From: Streptomyces oceani
Lineage (GTDB): Bacteria; Actinomycetota; Actinomycetes; Streptomycetales; Streptomycetaceae
Assembly: GCF_001751245.1 (NCBI RefSeq)
Contig: NZ_LJGU01000113.1
Span: forward strand, 112,189-176,188
Direction: 5' to 3'
Length of the DNA: 64,000 bases
Shown here: in pieces, positions 51,698 to 60,395 of the stretch
How positions within the stretch are numbered: position 1 is the stretch's first letter
Layout: each line of letters opens with the position of its first letter
The notes under the pieces: generated by a model
What the model was told of the DNA's origin: nothing
What the model saw: only the letters and a program-made list of their open reading frames with translations
Databases searched by the model: none
Program-made: the position numbers and the translations under genes

Positions 51698-52918
51698 ATG
51701 GCCACCCACGTGAAGCGGGCGTTTAAGTACCGCTTCTATCCGACGGATGCGCAGGCGGCAGAGCTGTCGCGCACTTTCGGATGCGTGCGAAAGGTCTACA
51801 ACCTCGCCCTCGCGGCTCGTACCGAAGCCTGGTACCAGCGCGGGGAGCGAGTGAACTACAACGCCACCTCGGCCATGCTGACAGCGTGGAAGAAGACCGA
51901 GGAACTGGCCTACCTCGCCGAGGTGTCGTCGGTGCCGTTGCAGCAGACGCTGCGGCACTTGCAGACCGGTTTCGTGAACTTCTTCGCCCAGCGGGCGAAG
52001 TACCCGCGCTTCAAGTCCCGGAAAAAGTCCCGGGCGTCGGCCGAGTACACGTCCTCGGCGTTCCGGTACAAGGACGGGAGGCTCACCCTGGCGAAGATGA
52101 CCGAACCACTGGGCATCGTGTGGTCCCGGCCACTTCCCGAGGGTGCGAAGCCGTCCACCGTGACGGTCTCCCGTGACGCCGCGGGGCGCTGGTTCGCCTC
52201 CGTGCTGTGCGACGATCCAGCGGTGAAGCCGTTGACCGCCACGGACACGGCGGTCGGGGTGGACGTCGGTCTCGACCACCTCCTGACGCTTTCCACGGGA
52301 GAGAAGATCGCCAACCCGAGGCACGAACGTCGTGACCGGGACCGTCTGGCGAAGGCCCAACAAAACCTCGCGAAGAAGGCCAAGGGCGACGGCGCCAACC
52401 GGGCCAAGGCCCGGCGCAAGGTCGCCCGTGTGCATGCGAGGATCGCCGACCGACGCCGCGATATGCTGCACAAAGTCACCACTCGGCTCGTCCATGAGAA
52501 CCAAGTGGTCGTGATCGAGGACCTGACCGTGCGGAACATGCTCAAGAACCACAGCCTCGCCCGAGCTATCTCGGACGCGGCCTGGCACGAGTTCCGGACG
52601 ATGCTCGAATACAAGGCGCAGTGGTACGGGCGGGAACTGGTGGTCCTCGACCGCTGGTTCCCCAGCTCGAAACTGTGCTCCACCTGCGGCACCCTGGCTG
52701 ACAAGCTGCCGCTCAACGTCCGCACCTGGACGTGTGACTGCGGGACGATCCACGACCGGGACGTGAACGCGGCCATCAACCTCAAGGCCGCCGGGCTGGC
52801 GGTTTCGGCCTGTGGAGCCGGTGTAAGACCCAGGCGGCGTAAGCCGGGCGGGCAGTCGGCGATGAAGCAGGAAGTCCCCCGGAGCGATCCGGGCCGCGCA
52901 AGCGGCGGACGACCGTAG
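51698..52918 (+). CDS. tnpB: TnpB, RNA-guided nuclease of IS200/IS605 family
   Basis: 406 residues from ATG 51698. N-terminal FKYRFYPTDAQAAELSRTFGCVRKVYNLAL is the TnpB helix-turn-helix start. The RuvC-like catalytic acids are in GVDVGLDHLLTLS (~190), VVVIEDLTVRN (~270) and DRDVNAAINLKAAG (~360). The zinc ribbon CSTCG...CDCG lies between them (~327-348). All catalytic positions are intact, so it could be an active guide-RNA nuclease of the Cas12-ancestor type. The frame continues ~45 residues past the catalytic Asp; that part overlaps the probable guide-RNA region. Transcription of the surrounding hsa operon would run antisense to it. Confidence 0.93.
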   Translation: MATHVKRAFKYRFYPTDAQAAELSRTFGCVRKVYNLALAARTEAWYQRGERVNYNATSAMLTAWKKTEELAYLAEVSSVPLQQTLRHLQTGFVNFFAQRAKYPRFKSRKKSRASAEYTSSAFRYKDGRLTLAKMTEPLGIVWSRPLPEGAKPSTVTVSRDAAGRWFASVLCDDPAVKPLTATDTAVGVDVGLDHLLTLSTGEKIANPRHERRDRDRLAKAQQNLAKKAKGDGANRAKARRKVARVHARIADRRRDMLHKVTTRLVHENQVVVIEDLTVRNMLKNHSLARAISDAAWHEFRTMLEYKAQWYGRELVVLDRWFPSSKLCSTCGTLADKLPLNVRTWTCDCGTIHDRDVNAAINLKAAGLAVSACGAGVRPRRRKPGGQSAMKQEVPRSDPGRASGGRP

Positions 52919-52960
52919 GCCGTCCCGGAATCCCCCTGCCTCAGCTCGGGGAGTAGTCAA
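52700..52960 (+). ncRNA. Probable reRNA/omegaRNA overlapping the tnpB 3' end
   Basis: In characterised TnpB elements the guide RNA spans the 3' end of tnpB and the right end, with the guide coming from the flanking DNA. Here the last part of tnpB and the following 40 bp are GC-rich and hairpin-prone. If the element ends at TCAA 52960, the guide would begin at GTCTTCCTCTCC. Boundaries are inferred. Confidence 0.35.
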
Positions 52961-53024
52961 GTCTTCCTCTCCTTCGTCTCCCTCGTCCGGACCGGGGCCC
53001 ATAACTGACGCGGCACCAGTGCCG

Positions 53025-54209
53025 CTAGATCATGGAGCGCATCGGCCCCTGCGGCGGCTCGACGCCGATCTCCGTCATCGCCGCCACATGGAAGACCGCG
53101 CCGGTCACGTGGATGGCGTGGGCGAGGCCGGTGTGCGCGTCGCGCCAGAACCGCTGGATGGGGTTGCTCATCCGCATGGCGTTGCCACCGGAGCGGGCCA
53201 CGATCTCGTCGACGGCCTGCACGGCCCGCCACGCGGCCCGCGTCTGGGTGCGCCGGCCGATCGCCCGCCGCTCGAAGCTGATCCGCTCGCCGGCCGCCAC
53301 CTGGTCGTGCAGTCGCGAGATGTTGTCGATCAGCGCCGATCGGGAGGCGGCGATCTCCGCGGCGGCCTCACTGACGGCGTAGAGGACGTACGGGTCGTCC
53401 CGGGAGGCCGTGCCGGTGATCTGGACGCGGTCGCGCTGGTAGGCCAGATGGTGGGCCAGGGCGCCCTCGCAGGCACCGATGACCGCTGCCGTGATGCCGA
53501 GTGGGAAGGCCGCGGAGAACGGCAGGTGGTACGTCGGGTTGGTCAGCCCGGCCTCCCGCGCCAGGCTGCCGTCGACGACCTTCGCGTAGTCGACGACCCG
53601 GTAGGAGGGCACGAAGGCGTCCTTGACCACCACGTCCTTGCTGCCCGTCCCGCGCAGGCCGACGACGTCCCAGGTGTCCTCGACGATCTCGTAGTCGGCC
53701 CGGGGCAGGATCACGTGCATCGACCGCGGCGGGGTGAGTCGTTCGCCCTCCGCGTCCGCGAGGAAGGCGCCGAGGAAGATCCAGTCGCAGTGGTCGGTGC
53801 CGGAGGAGAACTGCCAGCGGCCGTTGAAGACGTAGCCGCCGTCCACGGGACGCAGCACCCCCATGGGCGCGTACGGGGAGGCGATCCAGGTGTCCTGGTC
53901 CTCGCCCCAGATCTCCTCCTGCACCCGGGGATCGGCCATCGCCATCTCCCAGGGGTGGACGCCGACGACGCCGGCGACCCACCCCGTCGATCCGTCGCAG
54001 GCGGCGATCCGCATGACCGTCTCGGCGAACTCCCTCGGCTCCAGCTCCAGGCCGCCGTGGACCTCGGGCTGCAGCATCCGGATGGCGCCGGTTTCCCGCA
54101 GCACCTTGGCCGTCTGGTCGTCCAGCCGTCCCAGCGACTCGTTGGCGGGTCCCAGCTCGCGGATCTCGTCCGCGCGCTCGCTGATCGCGTCGAGTACGGG
54201 GTTGGGCAT
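53025..54209 (-). CDS. hsaA: 3-HSA hydroxylase oxygenase HsaA
   Basis: 394 residues from ATG 54209 (GTGAGGAC site). HsaA landmarks: GAIRMLQPEVHGGLELEPREFAETVMRIAACDGSTGWVAGVVGVHPWEMAMAD (~45-98), VFNGRWQFSSGTDHCDWIFLGAFL (~130-153), GLRGTGSKDVVVKDAFVP and GGNAMRMSNPIQRFWRDAHTGLAHAIHV at the end. This copy keeps the standard pattern of mycobacterial HsaA (~394 residues) more closely than the copy at 23.9 kb. It needs reduced flavin from HsaB. It follows hsaF by 8 bp, and the insertion element lies ~65 bp behind its stop. Confidence 0.92.
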   Translation of the reverse strand: MPNPVLDAISERADEIRELGPANESLGRLDDQTAKVLRETGAIRMLQPEVHGGLELEPREFAETVMRIAACDGSTGWVAGVVGVHPWEMAMADPRVQEEIWGEDQDTWIASPYAPMGVLRPVDGGYVFNGRWQFSSGTDHCDWIFLGAFLADAEGERLTPPRSMHVILPRADYEIVEDTWDVVGLRGTGSKDVVVKDAFVPSYRVVDYAKVVDGSLAREAGLTNPTYHLPFSAAFPLGITAAVIGACEGALAHHLAYQRDRVQITGTASRDDPYVLYAVSEAAAEIAASRSALIDNISRLHDQVAAGERISFERRAIGRRTQTRAAWRAVQAVDEIVARSGGNAMRMSNPIQRFWRDAHTGLAHAIHVTGAVFHVAAMTEIGVEPPQGPMRSMI

Positions 54210-54217
54210 GCTCGTCC

Positions 54218-55267
54218 TCACTTCCCTGCGGAGGCCGACTGGGCGGATGCCTTCTCCGCCAGGGCGACGGCGATTTCGATGAGTTGGTCCTCCTGGCCGC
54301 CGACGAGCTCGCGGCGGCCCGCCTCCAGGAGGATCTCGGCGCCGGAGACGCCGTACTTCGTGGCTTGGCGATCGGCGTGCTTGAGGAAGCTGGAGTAGAC
54401 ACCGGCGTAGCCCATCGTCAGGGACAGCCGGTCGAGCAGGCACTCGCCGTCCATGACCGGTCGGACCACGTCCTCGGCGGCGTCGATGATCTTCAGGGGG
54501 TCGACGCCGGTGCGGATCCCGAGCTTCTCCGCGACCGCGACGAAACCCTCGACGGGCGTGTTGCCCGCCCCGGCGCCGAACCGGCGGGTCGAGCCGTCGA
54601 TCTGGTGCGCTCCGGCCCGCACGGCGAGGACCGAGTTGGCGACGCCGAGCCCGAGGTTCTCGTGGCCGTGGAAGCCGACCTGGGCGTCCGCGCCCAGCTC
54701 CGCCACCAGCGCGGAGATCCGGTCGCTGGTCTCCTCCAGTACGAGCGCGCCGGCGGAGTCCACGACGTACACGCACTGGCATCCCGCGTCGGCCATGATC
54801 CGCGCCTGGCGCGCGAGCTCCTCCGGCGGCTGGCTGTGCGACATCATCAGGAACCCGACGGTCTCCAGCCCGAGTTCCCGGGCCAGCCCGAAGTGCTGCA
54901 CCGCGATGTCCGCCTCGGTGCAGTGGGTGGCGATCCGGCAGACGGCCGCGCCGTTGTCGGCGGCCTGCCGGATGTCGTCCCGCACTCCGAGCCCCGGAAG
55001 CATCAGGAAGGCGATCCGGGCCCGCTCGGCGGTGTCCACCGCGGCCTTGATCAGCTCCTGCTCGGGCGTGTGGCTGAATCCGTAGTTGAACGAGGAACCG
55101 CCGAGGCCGTCCCCGTGGGTCACCTCGATGACGGGGACTCCGGCGTCGTCGAGCGCGGCGACGATGGACCGCACGTGCTCGACGGTGAACTGGTGCTGTT
55201 TCGCGTGCGAACCGTCCCGCAGGGACGAGTCGGTGAGACGGATGTCGAGGTCCGCGCTGTACGGCAT
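54218..55267 (-). CDS. hsaF: 4-hydroxy-2-oxovalerate/hexanoate aldolase HsaF
   Basis: 349 residues from ATG 55267. DRE-TIM metallolyase fold: [15 protein letters not shown] (~residue 13) with catalytic Arg and metal-binding Asp, [16 protein letters not shown] (~48), and [14 protein letters not shown] (~205) with the two metal-ligand His. It splits 4-hydroxy-2-oxohexanoate into pyruvate and propanal, which channels to HsaG through the usual aldolase-dehydrogenase complex. 22 bp after hsaG, as expected for complex partners. Confidence 0.95.
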   Translation of the reverse strand: MPYSADLDIRLTDSSLRDGSHAKQHQFTVEHVRSIVAALDDAGVPVIEVTHGDGLGGSSFNYGFSHTPEQELIKAAVDTAERARIAFLMLPGLGVRDDIRQAADNGAAVCRIATHCTEADIAVQHFGLARELGLETVGFLMMSHSQPPEELARQARIMADAGCQCVYVVDSAGALVLEETSDRISALVAELGADAQVGFHGHENLGLGVANSVLAVRAGAHQIDGSTRRFGAGAGNTPVEGFVAVAEKLGIRTGVDPLKIIDAAEDVVRPVMDGECLLDRLSLTMGYAGVYSSFLKHADRQATKYGVSGAEILLEAGRRELVGGQEDQLIEIAVALAEKASAQSASAGK

Positions 55268-55289
55268 GGCAGGGGCACTCCTTGGAGGT

Positions 55290-56198
55290 TCAGGACGCGG
55301 CGCGCTGGGAGACGATCCGCTGGGCGAAGCCCTCGCCGACCCGGGTGGCGGCGGCGGTCATGATGTCGAGGTTCCCGGAGTACGGCGGCAGGAAGTCGCC
55401 CGCGCCCTCGACCTCGAGGAAGACCGCGACCCGCGCGAGTCCCCCGCTCACCGCGGTCGGTTCGTCGAACTGCGGCTCGGTACGCAGCCGGTAGCCGGGG
55501 ACGTACGCCGCGACGTCCGCGACGACCTCGTGGATCGACTCGGCGATCGCCGCGCGGTCGGCGTCGGCCGGGATGGCGCAGAAGACGGTGTCCCGCATCA
55601 GCATCGGCGGCTCGGCCGGGTTGAGGATGATGATGGCCTTGCCCCTGCGCGCGCCGCCGAGCGTCTCGATGCCGCGGCTGGTGGTGAGGGTGAACTCGTC
55701 GATGTTGGCGCGGGTCCCGGGCCCGGCGGAGGGCGAGGCCACGCTGGCGACGATCTCCGCGTACGCCACCTCCGTTACCCGGGAGACGGCGTGCACCATC
55801 GGGATGGTGGCCTGTCCGCCGCAGGTGATCAGGCTGACGTTGGGGGCCTCCAGCCGCTCGCCGAGGTTGACCGCGGGCACCACCGCCGGGCCGAGGGCGG
55901 CGGGGGTCAGGTCGACGGCCTGGATGCCCAGTTCCGCGTACCGGGGCGCGTTCTGCTTGTGCACGGCGGCCGAGGTCGCCTCGAAGACGAGGTCCGGGCG
56001 CTCCTCCTGGTCCAGCAGCGGGTCCACACCCTCGGCGCTGGCGCTCAGTCCCTCCTCCGCCGCGCGCTTGAGGCCCGGGCTCCGCGCGTCGACGCCGATC
56101 ATCCACCGGGGCTCGATGGCCTCGGACCGGAGGAGCTTGTACATCAGGTCGGTTCCGATGTTCCCGGAACCGACGATCGCGGCGGTCGCCTTGGTCAC
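55290..56198 (-). CDS. hsaG: Acylating propionaldehyde/acetaldehyde dehydrogenase HsaG
   Basis: 302 residues from GTG 56198 (GAGGTTC site). NAD-binding [18 protein letters not shown] (~residue 7), catalytic Cys in [16 protein letters not shown] (~128), [32 protein letters not shown] (~175-205). It converts propanal and CoA to propionyl-CoA. It heads the hsaG-hsaF-hsaA-(IS)-hsaC-flavoprotein unit. A motif A site lies 125 bp upstream, between it and the end of kshB. Confidence 0.95.
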   Translation of the reverse strand: MTKATAAIVGSGNIGTDLMYKLLRSEAIEPRWMIGVDARSPGLKRAAEEGLSASAEGVDPLLDQEERPDLVFEATSAAVHKQNAPRYAELGIQAVDLTPAALGPAVVPAVNLGERLEAPNVSLITCGGQATIPMVHAVSRVTEVAYAEIVASVASPSAGPGTRANIDEFTLTTSRGIETLGGARRGKAIIILNPAEPPMLMRDTVFCAIPADADRAAIAESIHEVVADVAAYVPGYRLRTEPQFDEPTAVSGGLARVAVFLEVEGAGDFLPPYSGNLDIMTAAATRVGEGFAQRIVSQRAAS

Positions 56199-56323
56199 TG
56201 TTCGAACCTCATCCGAATCGAGGGGCCTCGGTCGTGTCGGGTGGATCTGCGCGAGCCCGCGGCGATCCGGATGACACGGCCTGGGCCCAAGCTGTCAGCG
56301 CGGCGGTCGCACCGCCCCGGCTC

Positions 56324-56338
56324 TCCCGCTCAGCGGGA
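56324..56338. promoter_or_regulatory. Motif A palindrome, site 10 (hsaG operon)
   Basis: TCCCGCTCAGCGGGA, fully palindromic about its central base; matches the consensus exactly. 125 bp before the hsaG start. Confidence 0.78.
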
Positions 56339-56383
56339 GTGGGGTCCCGAGGGCGAAGCCGGCCAGAGCGGCCCGTGGGGCCT

Positions 56384-56404
56384 CCCCAGGCCGGAGGCCA
56401 GGGG
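56384..56404. terminator. Hairpin downstream of kshB (repeat pair)
   Basis: CCCCAGGCC-GGA-GGCCAGGGG with one A-A mismatch, 10 bp behind the kshB stop on the minus strand. Shares the core CTCCCCAGGCCGNAGGCC with 47584-47605. Confidence 0.5.
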
Positions 56405-56413
56405 ATGAGCGGC

Positions 56414-57448
56414 TCACCCGTCGTAGGTGATCCTGAGGTGCTCGCTGAGCGGCAGCGCCTGGCAGGCGAGGACGAATCCGTCGGCGAGGTCGCGCTCGTC
56501 CAGCACGTCGTTCCGCTCCATGGCCACCTCCCCCTCGACCAGTAGGCAGGTGCACGCGCTGCACCTGCCCTCCCGGCAGGAGTACGGCGCCTCCAGGCCG
56601 GCCGCCAGAAGCACGTCGAGCAGCTTGTTGCTCGACGGCCAACTGACCGTCCGTGCCGCTCCGTCGAGTTCGACCTCGACCGTGCTGGTGGGTCCGGTGG
56701 CGTCGATGACGGTCTCGGCCTCGGTGAACGGATCGGTGGTCAGTGACGAGAACCGTTCGACGTGCGTCCGGTCCCGGGGCACGCCGAGGCCGTCGAGCGT
56801 CGCGGTGGCCAGGTCCATGAAGGGCTCCGGGCCGCAGACGTACGCCTGCCGGCCGGCGTACGGCTGGATCAGCGCCGTCAGGCCCTCGGGGCCCGGCAGC
56901 CCCTGCACGGACTCCAGCCAGTGCACGACGGCGATCCGGGAGCCGTACTCGGCGGCCAGCGCGGTGAGTTCGTCCCGGAAGATCACGGAGTGCTCGTCCC
57001 GGTTGGCGTAGAGCAGGGTGACGGAGCCGGAGCCCCCGTGCAGGCAGGACTTGAGGATCGACATCACCGGAGTGATCCCGCTGCCGGCCGCGAGGAGCAG
57101 GAAGTCCTCGTCGAGCGAGTCCGGGGTGAACGTGCCCGACGGTGGCAGCACCTGGAGGGTGTCGCCCTCCACGACGTGGTCGCAGATCCAGTTCGAGGCG
57201 TACCCGTCGGCCGTACGCTTCACGGTGATCCGCGGCTTCTCGTCCCGCAGCGGGGAGCTGCACAGCGAGTAGCAGCGCGCGACCGCCCCGTCGTGTTCGG
57301 ACGGTATCCGGACGGTCAGGAACTGACCGGGCCGGTACTGGAACTCCTCGTGTGTCGCGTCCAGCGGTTCGAGCGCGAGCGAGTGCGCGTCGGCGGACTC
57401 GCGTACGACCTCGACGACACGAACGGTGATCGGGCTGGCTCGCCCCAT
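56414..57448 (-). CDS. kshB: 3-ketosteroid 9-alpha-hydroxylase reductase KshB
   Basis: 344 residues from ATG 57448 behind GCGGAGGAG. Ferredoxin-NADP reductase-like part: FLTVRIPSEHDGAVARCYSLCSSP (flavin motif RCYS, ~residue 60), LLLAAGSGITPVMSILKSCL (NADH/flavin contact, ~118), YVCGPEPFMD (~205). The C-terminal plant-type [2Fe-2S] cluster is bound by YSCREGRCSACTC (~290-302) plus a later Cys in VLACQALPL. It passes electrons from NADH to KshA, encoded 36 kb away. It is third in the hsaD-kstD-kshB unit. Confidence 0.92.
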   Translation of the reverse strand: MGRASPITVRVVEVVRESADAHSLALEPLDATHEEFQYRPGQFLTVRIPSEHDGAVARCYSLCSSPLRDEKPRITVKRTADGYASNWICDHVVEGDTLQVLPPSGTFTPDSLDEDFLLLAAGSGITPVMSILKSCLHGGSGSVTLLYANRDEHSVIFRDELTALAAEYGSRIAVVHWLESVQGLPGPEGLTALIQPYAGRQAYVCGPEPFMDLATATLDGLGVPRDRTHVERFSSLTTDPFTEAETVIDATGPTSTVEVELDGAARTVSWPSSNKLLDVLLAAGLEAPYSCREGRCSACTCLLVEGEVAMERNDVLDERDLADGFVLACQALPLSEHLRITYDG

Positions 57449-57523
57449 GGCTCCTCCGCTTTCCCGCTTCTGTCTTGCCCCCGGGCGCTCAGATCCCCGG
57501 AAACGCTCAAGCTCCGGAAACGC

Positions 57524-59266
57524 TCAGGCCGGATCGACGGCGGACCGGGCCGTGGCGCCGCTGTCGCCGGCGTCGCTGGTTCCGGCGGCGCTGGCCGCGG
57601 GGGCGGTCTGCCGGGCGGCCGCGTGCCGGGCGGCGACGTAGCCGAAGACGAGGGACGGGCCGATGGTCGCGCCGGGTCCGGCGTACTCGTTGCCCATCAC
57701 GGAAGCGGAGGTGTTCCCGGTCGCGTACAGGCCCGGGATGAGCGACCCGTCCTCCCGAAGCACCCGGCTGTGCTCGTCACAGACCAGCCCGCCCTTGGTG
57801 CCGAGGTCGCCGACCTCGATGCGTACGGCGTGGAAGGGCGGCTTGACGATCTCGTCCAGGTTGGGATTGGGCAGCGTCGGATCGCCGTAGTAGCGGTCGT
57901 ACGCGCTGTCGCCGCGGCCGAAGTCGGTGTCCTCGCCGGCGCGGGCCAGCTCGTTGAACCGTTCGACGGTCTGGGTCAACTGCTCCGGGGGCAGGCCGAC
58001 CCGGTCGGCCAGTTCGGCGATGGTGTCGGCTCGGTGCGCCAGACCGCTCGCGTAGAACTCCTCGGGGAACGGCATGCCGGGCAGGACCTGCGCGAACGGA
58101 TAGCGGGCGCGGGCCTTCGCGTCCATCACGAACCAGGCCGGGACGTGACCGCCCGCCAGTTGGTCGTGAACGAAGTTGACGTACGGCGCGGACTCGTTGG
58201 TGAACCGCCTGCCGTCGGCCGAGACGATCACGGACGGTGGGATGCACCGCTCGGACACCAGCGGGATCGTCGCTCCCGAGGGGTGCCGCACCGAGGGCAT
58301 CCACCACGCGTCGTCCATGAAGTCGAGCGCCGCGCCCAGGCCCCGGCCGGCCACGATGCCATCGCCCACGTTCTCCTGTGCCCCGGCGCTGAAGTCCGCC
58401 TGGCTGCCCACCGGCAGGTGCTCCTCGCGCATCTCCTGGTTGTGGTCGAAGCCGCCGGTCGCGAGGAGCACGCCGTGCCGTGCCCCGATCCGTACCTGAG
58501 TGCCGTCCGCCCGGCGGGCGACGAGGCCGGTCACCGTGCCGTCGGGGGCGGTGACGAGTTCGGTCATCGGCGTCCGCAGCCACACCGGGACGTCCGCGTC
58601 CTTGAGCGCCATCCGCAGCCGGGCCACGAGCGCGCGCCCGCCGGTCGCCATGTGCCGCCGGCGCACCACGTTGGACGACACCCGCCAGGCCGCGACGACG
58701 GAGGCCCACCGGCCCCGCCAGGTGCGCTTGACCATCGCGAGGTCCCGGTAGTCCTTGGCGGTGATCCACAGGCCGAGCGGTCCCTTGAGGCTGTTGGGCC
58801 GCTGGAACTCCTCGTCCGCGCCCAGCTTGCGGGTGTCGAACGGCAGCGCCTCGACGGACCGGCCCAGCGGCCGGCCGCCCTCGTACTCCGGGTGGTAGTC
58901 GGCGTACCCCTTGACCCAGAAGAAGCGCATCCAGCGGCTCCTACCGAGCAGCCGCATCGTCTCCGGGCCGTGCTCGACGTACGCGTCCAGCCTCGCCGCC
59001 GGGACCCGGCCCTCGGTGAGGTGGTCGAGGTAGCGGCGGACGGACCCGGGGCTGTCGTCATGACCCCTGGCGCGCAGCGTGGGGTTGTTGGGGATCCAGA
59101 TACCGCCGCCGGATATTCCGGTCGTACCGCCGAACATGCCGCCCTTCTCCAGCACGACGGTGGACAGCCCGCCGTCCGCGGCGGTCAGCGCGGCGGCCAT
59201 GCCGCCTCCGCCGCTGCCCACCACGACGAAGTCGAACTCGTGGTCCCAGGACGCCTCTGCGCTCAC
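57524..59266 (-). CDS. kstD: 3-ketosteroid Delta1-dehydrogenase (KstD)
   Basis: 580 residues; GTG 59266 overlaps the hsaD stop (GTGA) behind GGAAGGAG. FAD loop VVVGSGGGGMAAALTAADGG (~residue 14), GGTTGISGGGIWIPNNP (~47). The C-terminal GNTSASVMGNEYAGPGATIGPSLVFGY (~520-545) carries Tyr and Gly equivalent to Tyr487/Gly491 and the ATIGP ending of classical Delta1-dehydrogenases such as Rhodococcus KstD. The last ~35 residues are an Ala/Ser/Gly-rich tail. Of the three copies this is the best candidate for the true Delta1-desaturation that, with KshA/B, opens ring B. Confidence 0.9.
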   Translation of the reverse strand: MSAEASWDHEFDFVVVGSGGGGMAAALTAADGGLSTVVLEKGGMFGGTTGISGGGIWIPNNPTLRARGHDDSPGSVRRYLDHLTEGRVPAARLDAYVEHGPETMRLLGRSRWMRFFWVKGYADYHPEYEGGRPLGRSVEALPFDTRKLGADEEFQRPNSLKGPLGLWITAKDYRDLAMVKRTWRGRWASVVAAWRVSSNVVRRRHMATGGRALVARLRMALKDADVPVWLRTPMTELVTAPDGTVTGLVARRADGTQVRIGARHGVLLATGGFDHNQEMREEHLPVGSQADFSAGAQENVGDGIVAGRGLGAALDFMDDAWWMPSVRHPSGATIPLVSERCIPPSVIVSADGRRFTNESAPYVNFVHDQLAGGHVPAWFVMDAKARARYPFAQVLPGMPFPEEFYASGLAHRADTIAELADRVGLPPEQLTQTVERFNELARAGEDTDFGRGDSAYDRYYGDPTLPNPNLDEIVKPPFHAVRIEVGDLGTKGGLVCDEHSRVLREDGSLIPGLYATGNTSASVMGNEYAGPGATIGPSLVFGYVAARHAAARQTAPAASAAGTSDAGDSGATARSAVDPA

Positions 59267-60129
59267 GCCGACTCCTTCCGGGTCAGGAAGGCGAGTACGG
59301 CGCTCTCCCAGGCCGACTTCCGCTCGATCATCACCCAGTGCCCGCAGTTCGGGAACACGTGGAGTTCGACGTCGGGGATGGTGCGCATCGGCACGATGGA
59401 CATGTCCACGGGGCTGACCCGGTCGTCGCGGCCCCAGGTGATGAGGGTCTTCGCCCGCAGCTTGTGCAGCATCGCCCAGTACGGCGGCTCGTCGGACTTC
59501 GCCGCGGCGGCGGCGCGGGCCGCGAACGCGGCGCTGCCGTACACGCTCTGGGCGTTGGCGAGGGCCTGCGGGTCGGTGCCCAGCTGCCACCGCTCCTCGA
59601 CCAGCTCGTCGGTGACCAGGGCCGGGTCGTACACCATGGAGCGCAGCCAGCGGACCAGCCCGTCGCGGGTGGGGTTGTCGGTGAACTCCGTCAGCAGCCT
59701 GATCCCCTCGCCGGGTCCGGGGCTGTGGAGGTTCCTGCCGATCCCTCCGATGGTCACCAGCCGCCGTACGCGGTCCGGGTTCCGCAGGGCGAACTGGGTG
59801 CCGACGATGCCGCCCATCGAGTTGCCGACGACGTCGACCCGGCGCAGGTCCAGCGCGTCCAGGAAACGGCCGACGGTCGCCGGGGCGGTGACCATGGGGT
59901 GCCCGTCGAGCGGGTCGCTGACGCCGAACCCGGGAAGTTCCAGGACCAGGCAGCGGAAGTGCTTGGCGAAGGTGGCGAGATTGCCGCGGTAGTTCCGCCA
60001 TCCCGTGACGCCGGGCCCGGAGCCGTGCAGCATCAACAGCGGCGGACCGTCACCGGCCTCGTGGTAGCGCAACACGCCCTGATCGGTCACGAGCTCGCGT
60101 GCGGTGGACTCGTAGCTCAGTTCCGTCAT
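59263..60129 (-). CDS. hsaD: Meta-cleavage product hydrolase HsaD
   Basis: 288 residues from ATG 60129. Alpha/beta hydrolase: LLMLHGSGPGVTGWRNY oxyanion region (~residue 30), nucleophile in VGNSMGGIVG (~101), Asp in WGRDDRVSP (~235), His in NCGHWVMIE (~264). LPGFGVSDPLDGHP and the GSGPGVTGW motif are typical of MCP hydrolases (HsaD/BphD). It cuts 4,9-DSHA to HIP (the FadD3 substrate) and a C6 dienoate (the HsaE substrate). First of a three-gene unit. Confidence 0.95.
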   Translation of the reverse strand: MTELSYESTARELVTDQGVLRYHEAGDGPPLLMLHGSGPGVTGWRNYRGNLATFAKHFRCLVLELPGFGVSDPLDGHPMVTAPATVGRFLDALDLRRVDVVGNSMGGIVGTQFALRNPDRVRRLVTIGGIGRNLHSPGPGEGIRLLTEFTDNPTRDGLVRWLRSMVYDPALVTDELVEERWQLGTDPQALANAQSVYGSAAFAARAAAAAKSDEPPYWAMLHKLRAKTLITWGRDDRVSPVDMSIVPMRTIPDVELHVFPNCGHWVMIERKSAWESAVLAFLTRKESA

Positions 60130-60200
60130 CGTCCCTGCCCTCGGCTTCCCTGCGATCGGCTTGGAACGTAACGGGCGGCGAGCGAGCGACGCCGCGGTCA

Positions 60201-60215
60201 TCCCGATCAGCGGGA
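60201..60215. promoter_or_regulatory. Motif A palindrome, site 11 (hsaD operon)
   Basis: TCCCGATCAGCGGGA, 71 bp before the hsaD start codon. Confidence 0.75.
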
Positions 60216-60269
60216 CGCGTGCGGGCCGGACCGCGGAGACGGTACGAACCAGCCCGGCGCGCCCGCGTG

Positions 60270-60284
60270 TTCCACTCATCGGGA
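60270..60284. promoter_or_regulatory. Motif A palindrome, site 12 (hsaB)
   Basis: TTCCACTCATCGGGA, weaker copy, 111 bp before the hsaB start in the divergent hsaD-hsaB region. Confidence 0.6.
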
Positions 60285-60395
60285 GCGTGCCGTCCGCGCC
60301 CGGCGGCATGCCGCCTACCTTCTGTCCGTACACGCTCACCGGCACGCCCGTGCCCTCGACCAGCACTCACCGTGCGCAGCGTAGAGGTGAACCCG

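Larger units (their letters stand above)
51555..52960 (+). mobile_element. IS1341-type (IS200/IS605 family) element, tnpB only
   Basis: The left end begins near 51555 with the hairpin CCCCGAGCT-TT-AGCTCGGGG (51562-51581); the right end near 52929-52960 has CCTGCCTCAGCTCGGGGAG and finishes in TCAA, the type of right cleavage site known from IS608. No tnpA is present, so mobility needs a transposase supplied elsewhere. It sits between hsaC and hsaA, in opposite orientation to that operon. Exact ends are inferred from the subterminal hairpins and not from an empty site; no target duplication is expected for this family. Confidence 0.8.

Noticed and set aside
56762-59992. A 1076-codon plus-strand open frame opposite kshB, kstD and hsaD
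   Set aside because: It is the mirror of three recognisable genes; its protein is Arg/Val/Gly-rich without domains, as expected for antisense frames in GC-rich DNA.
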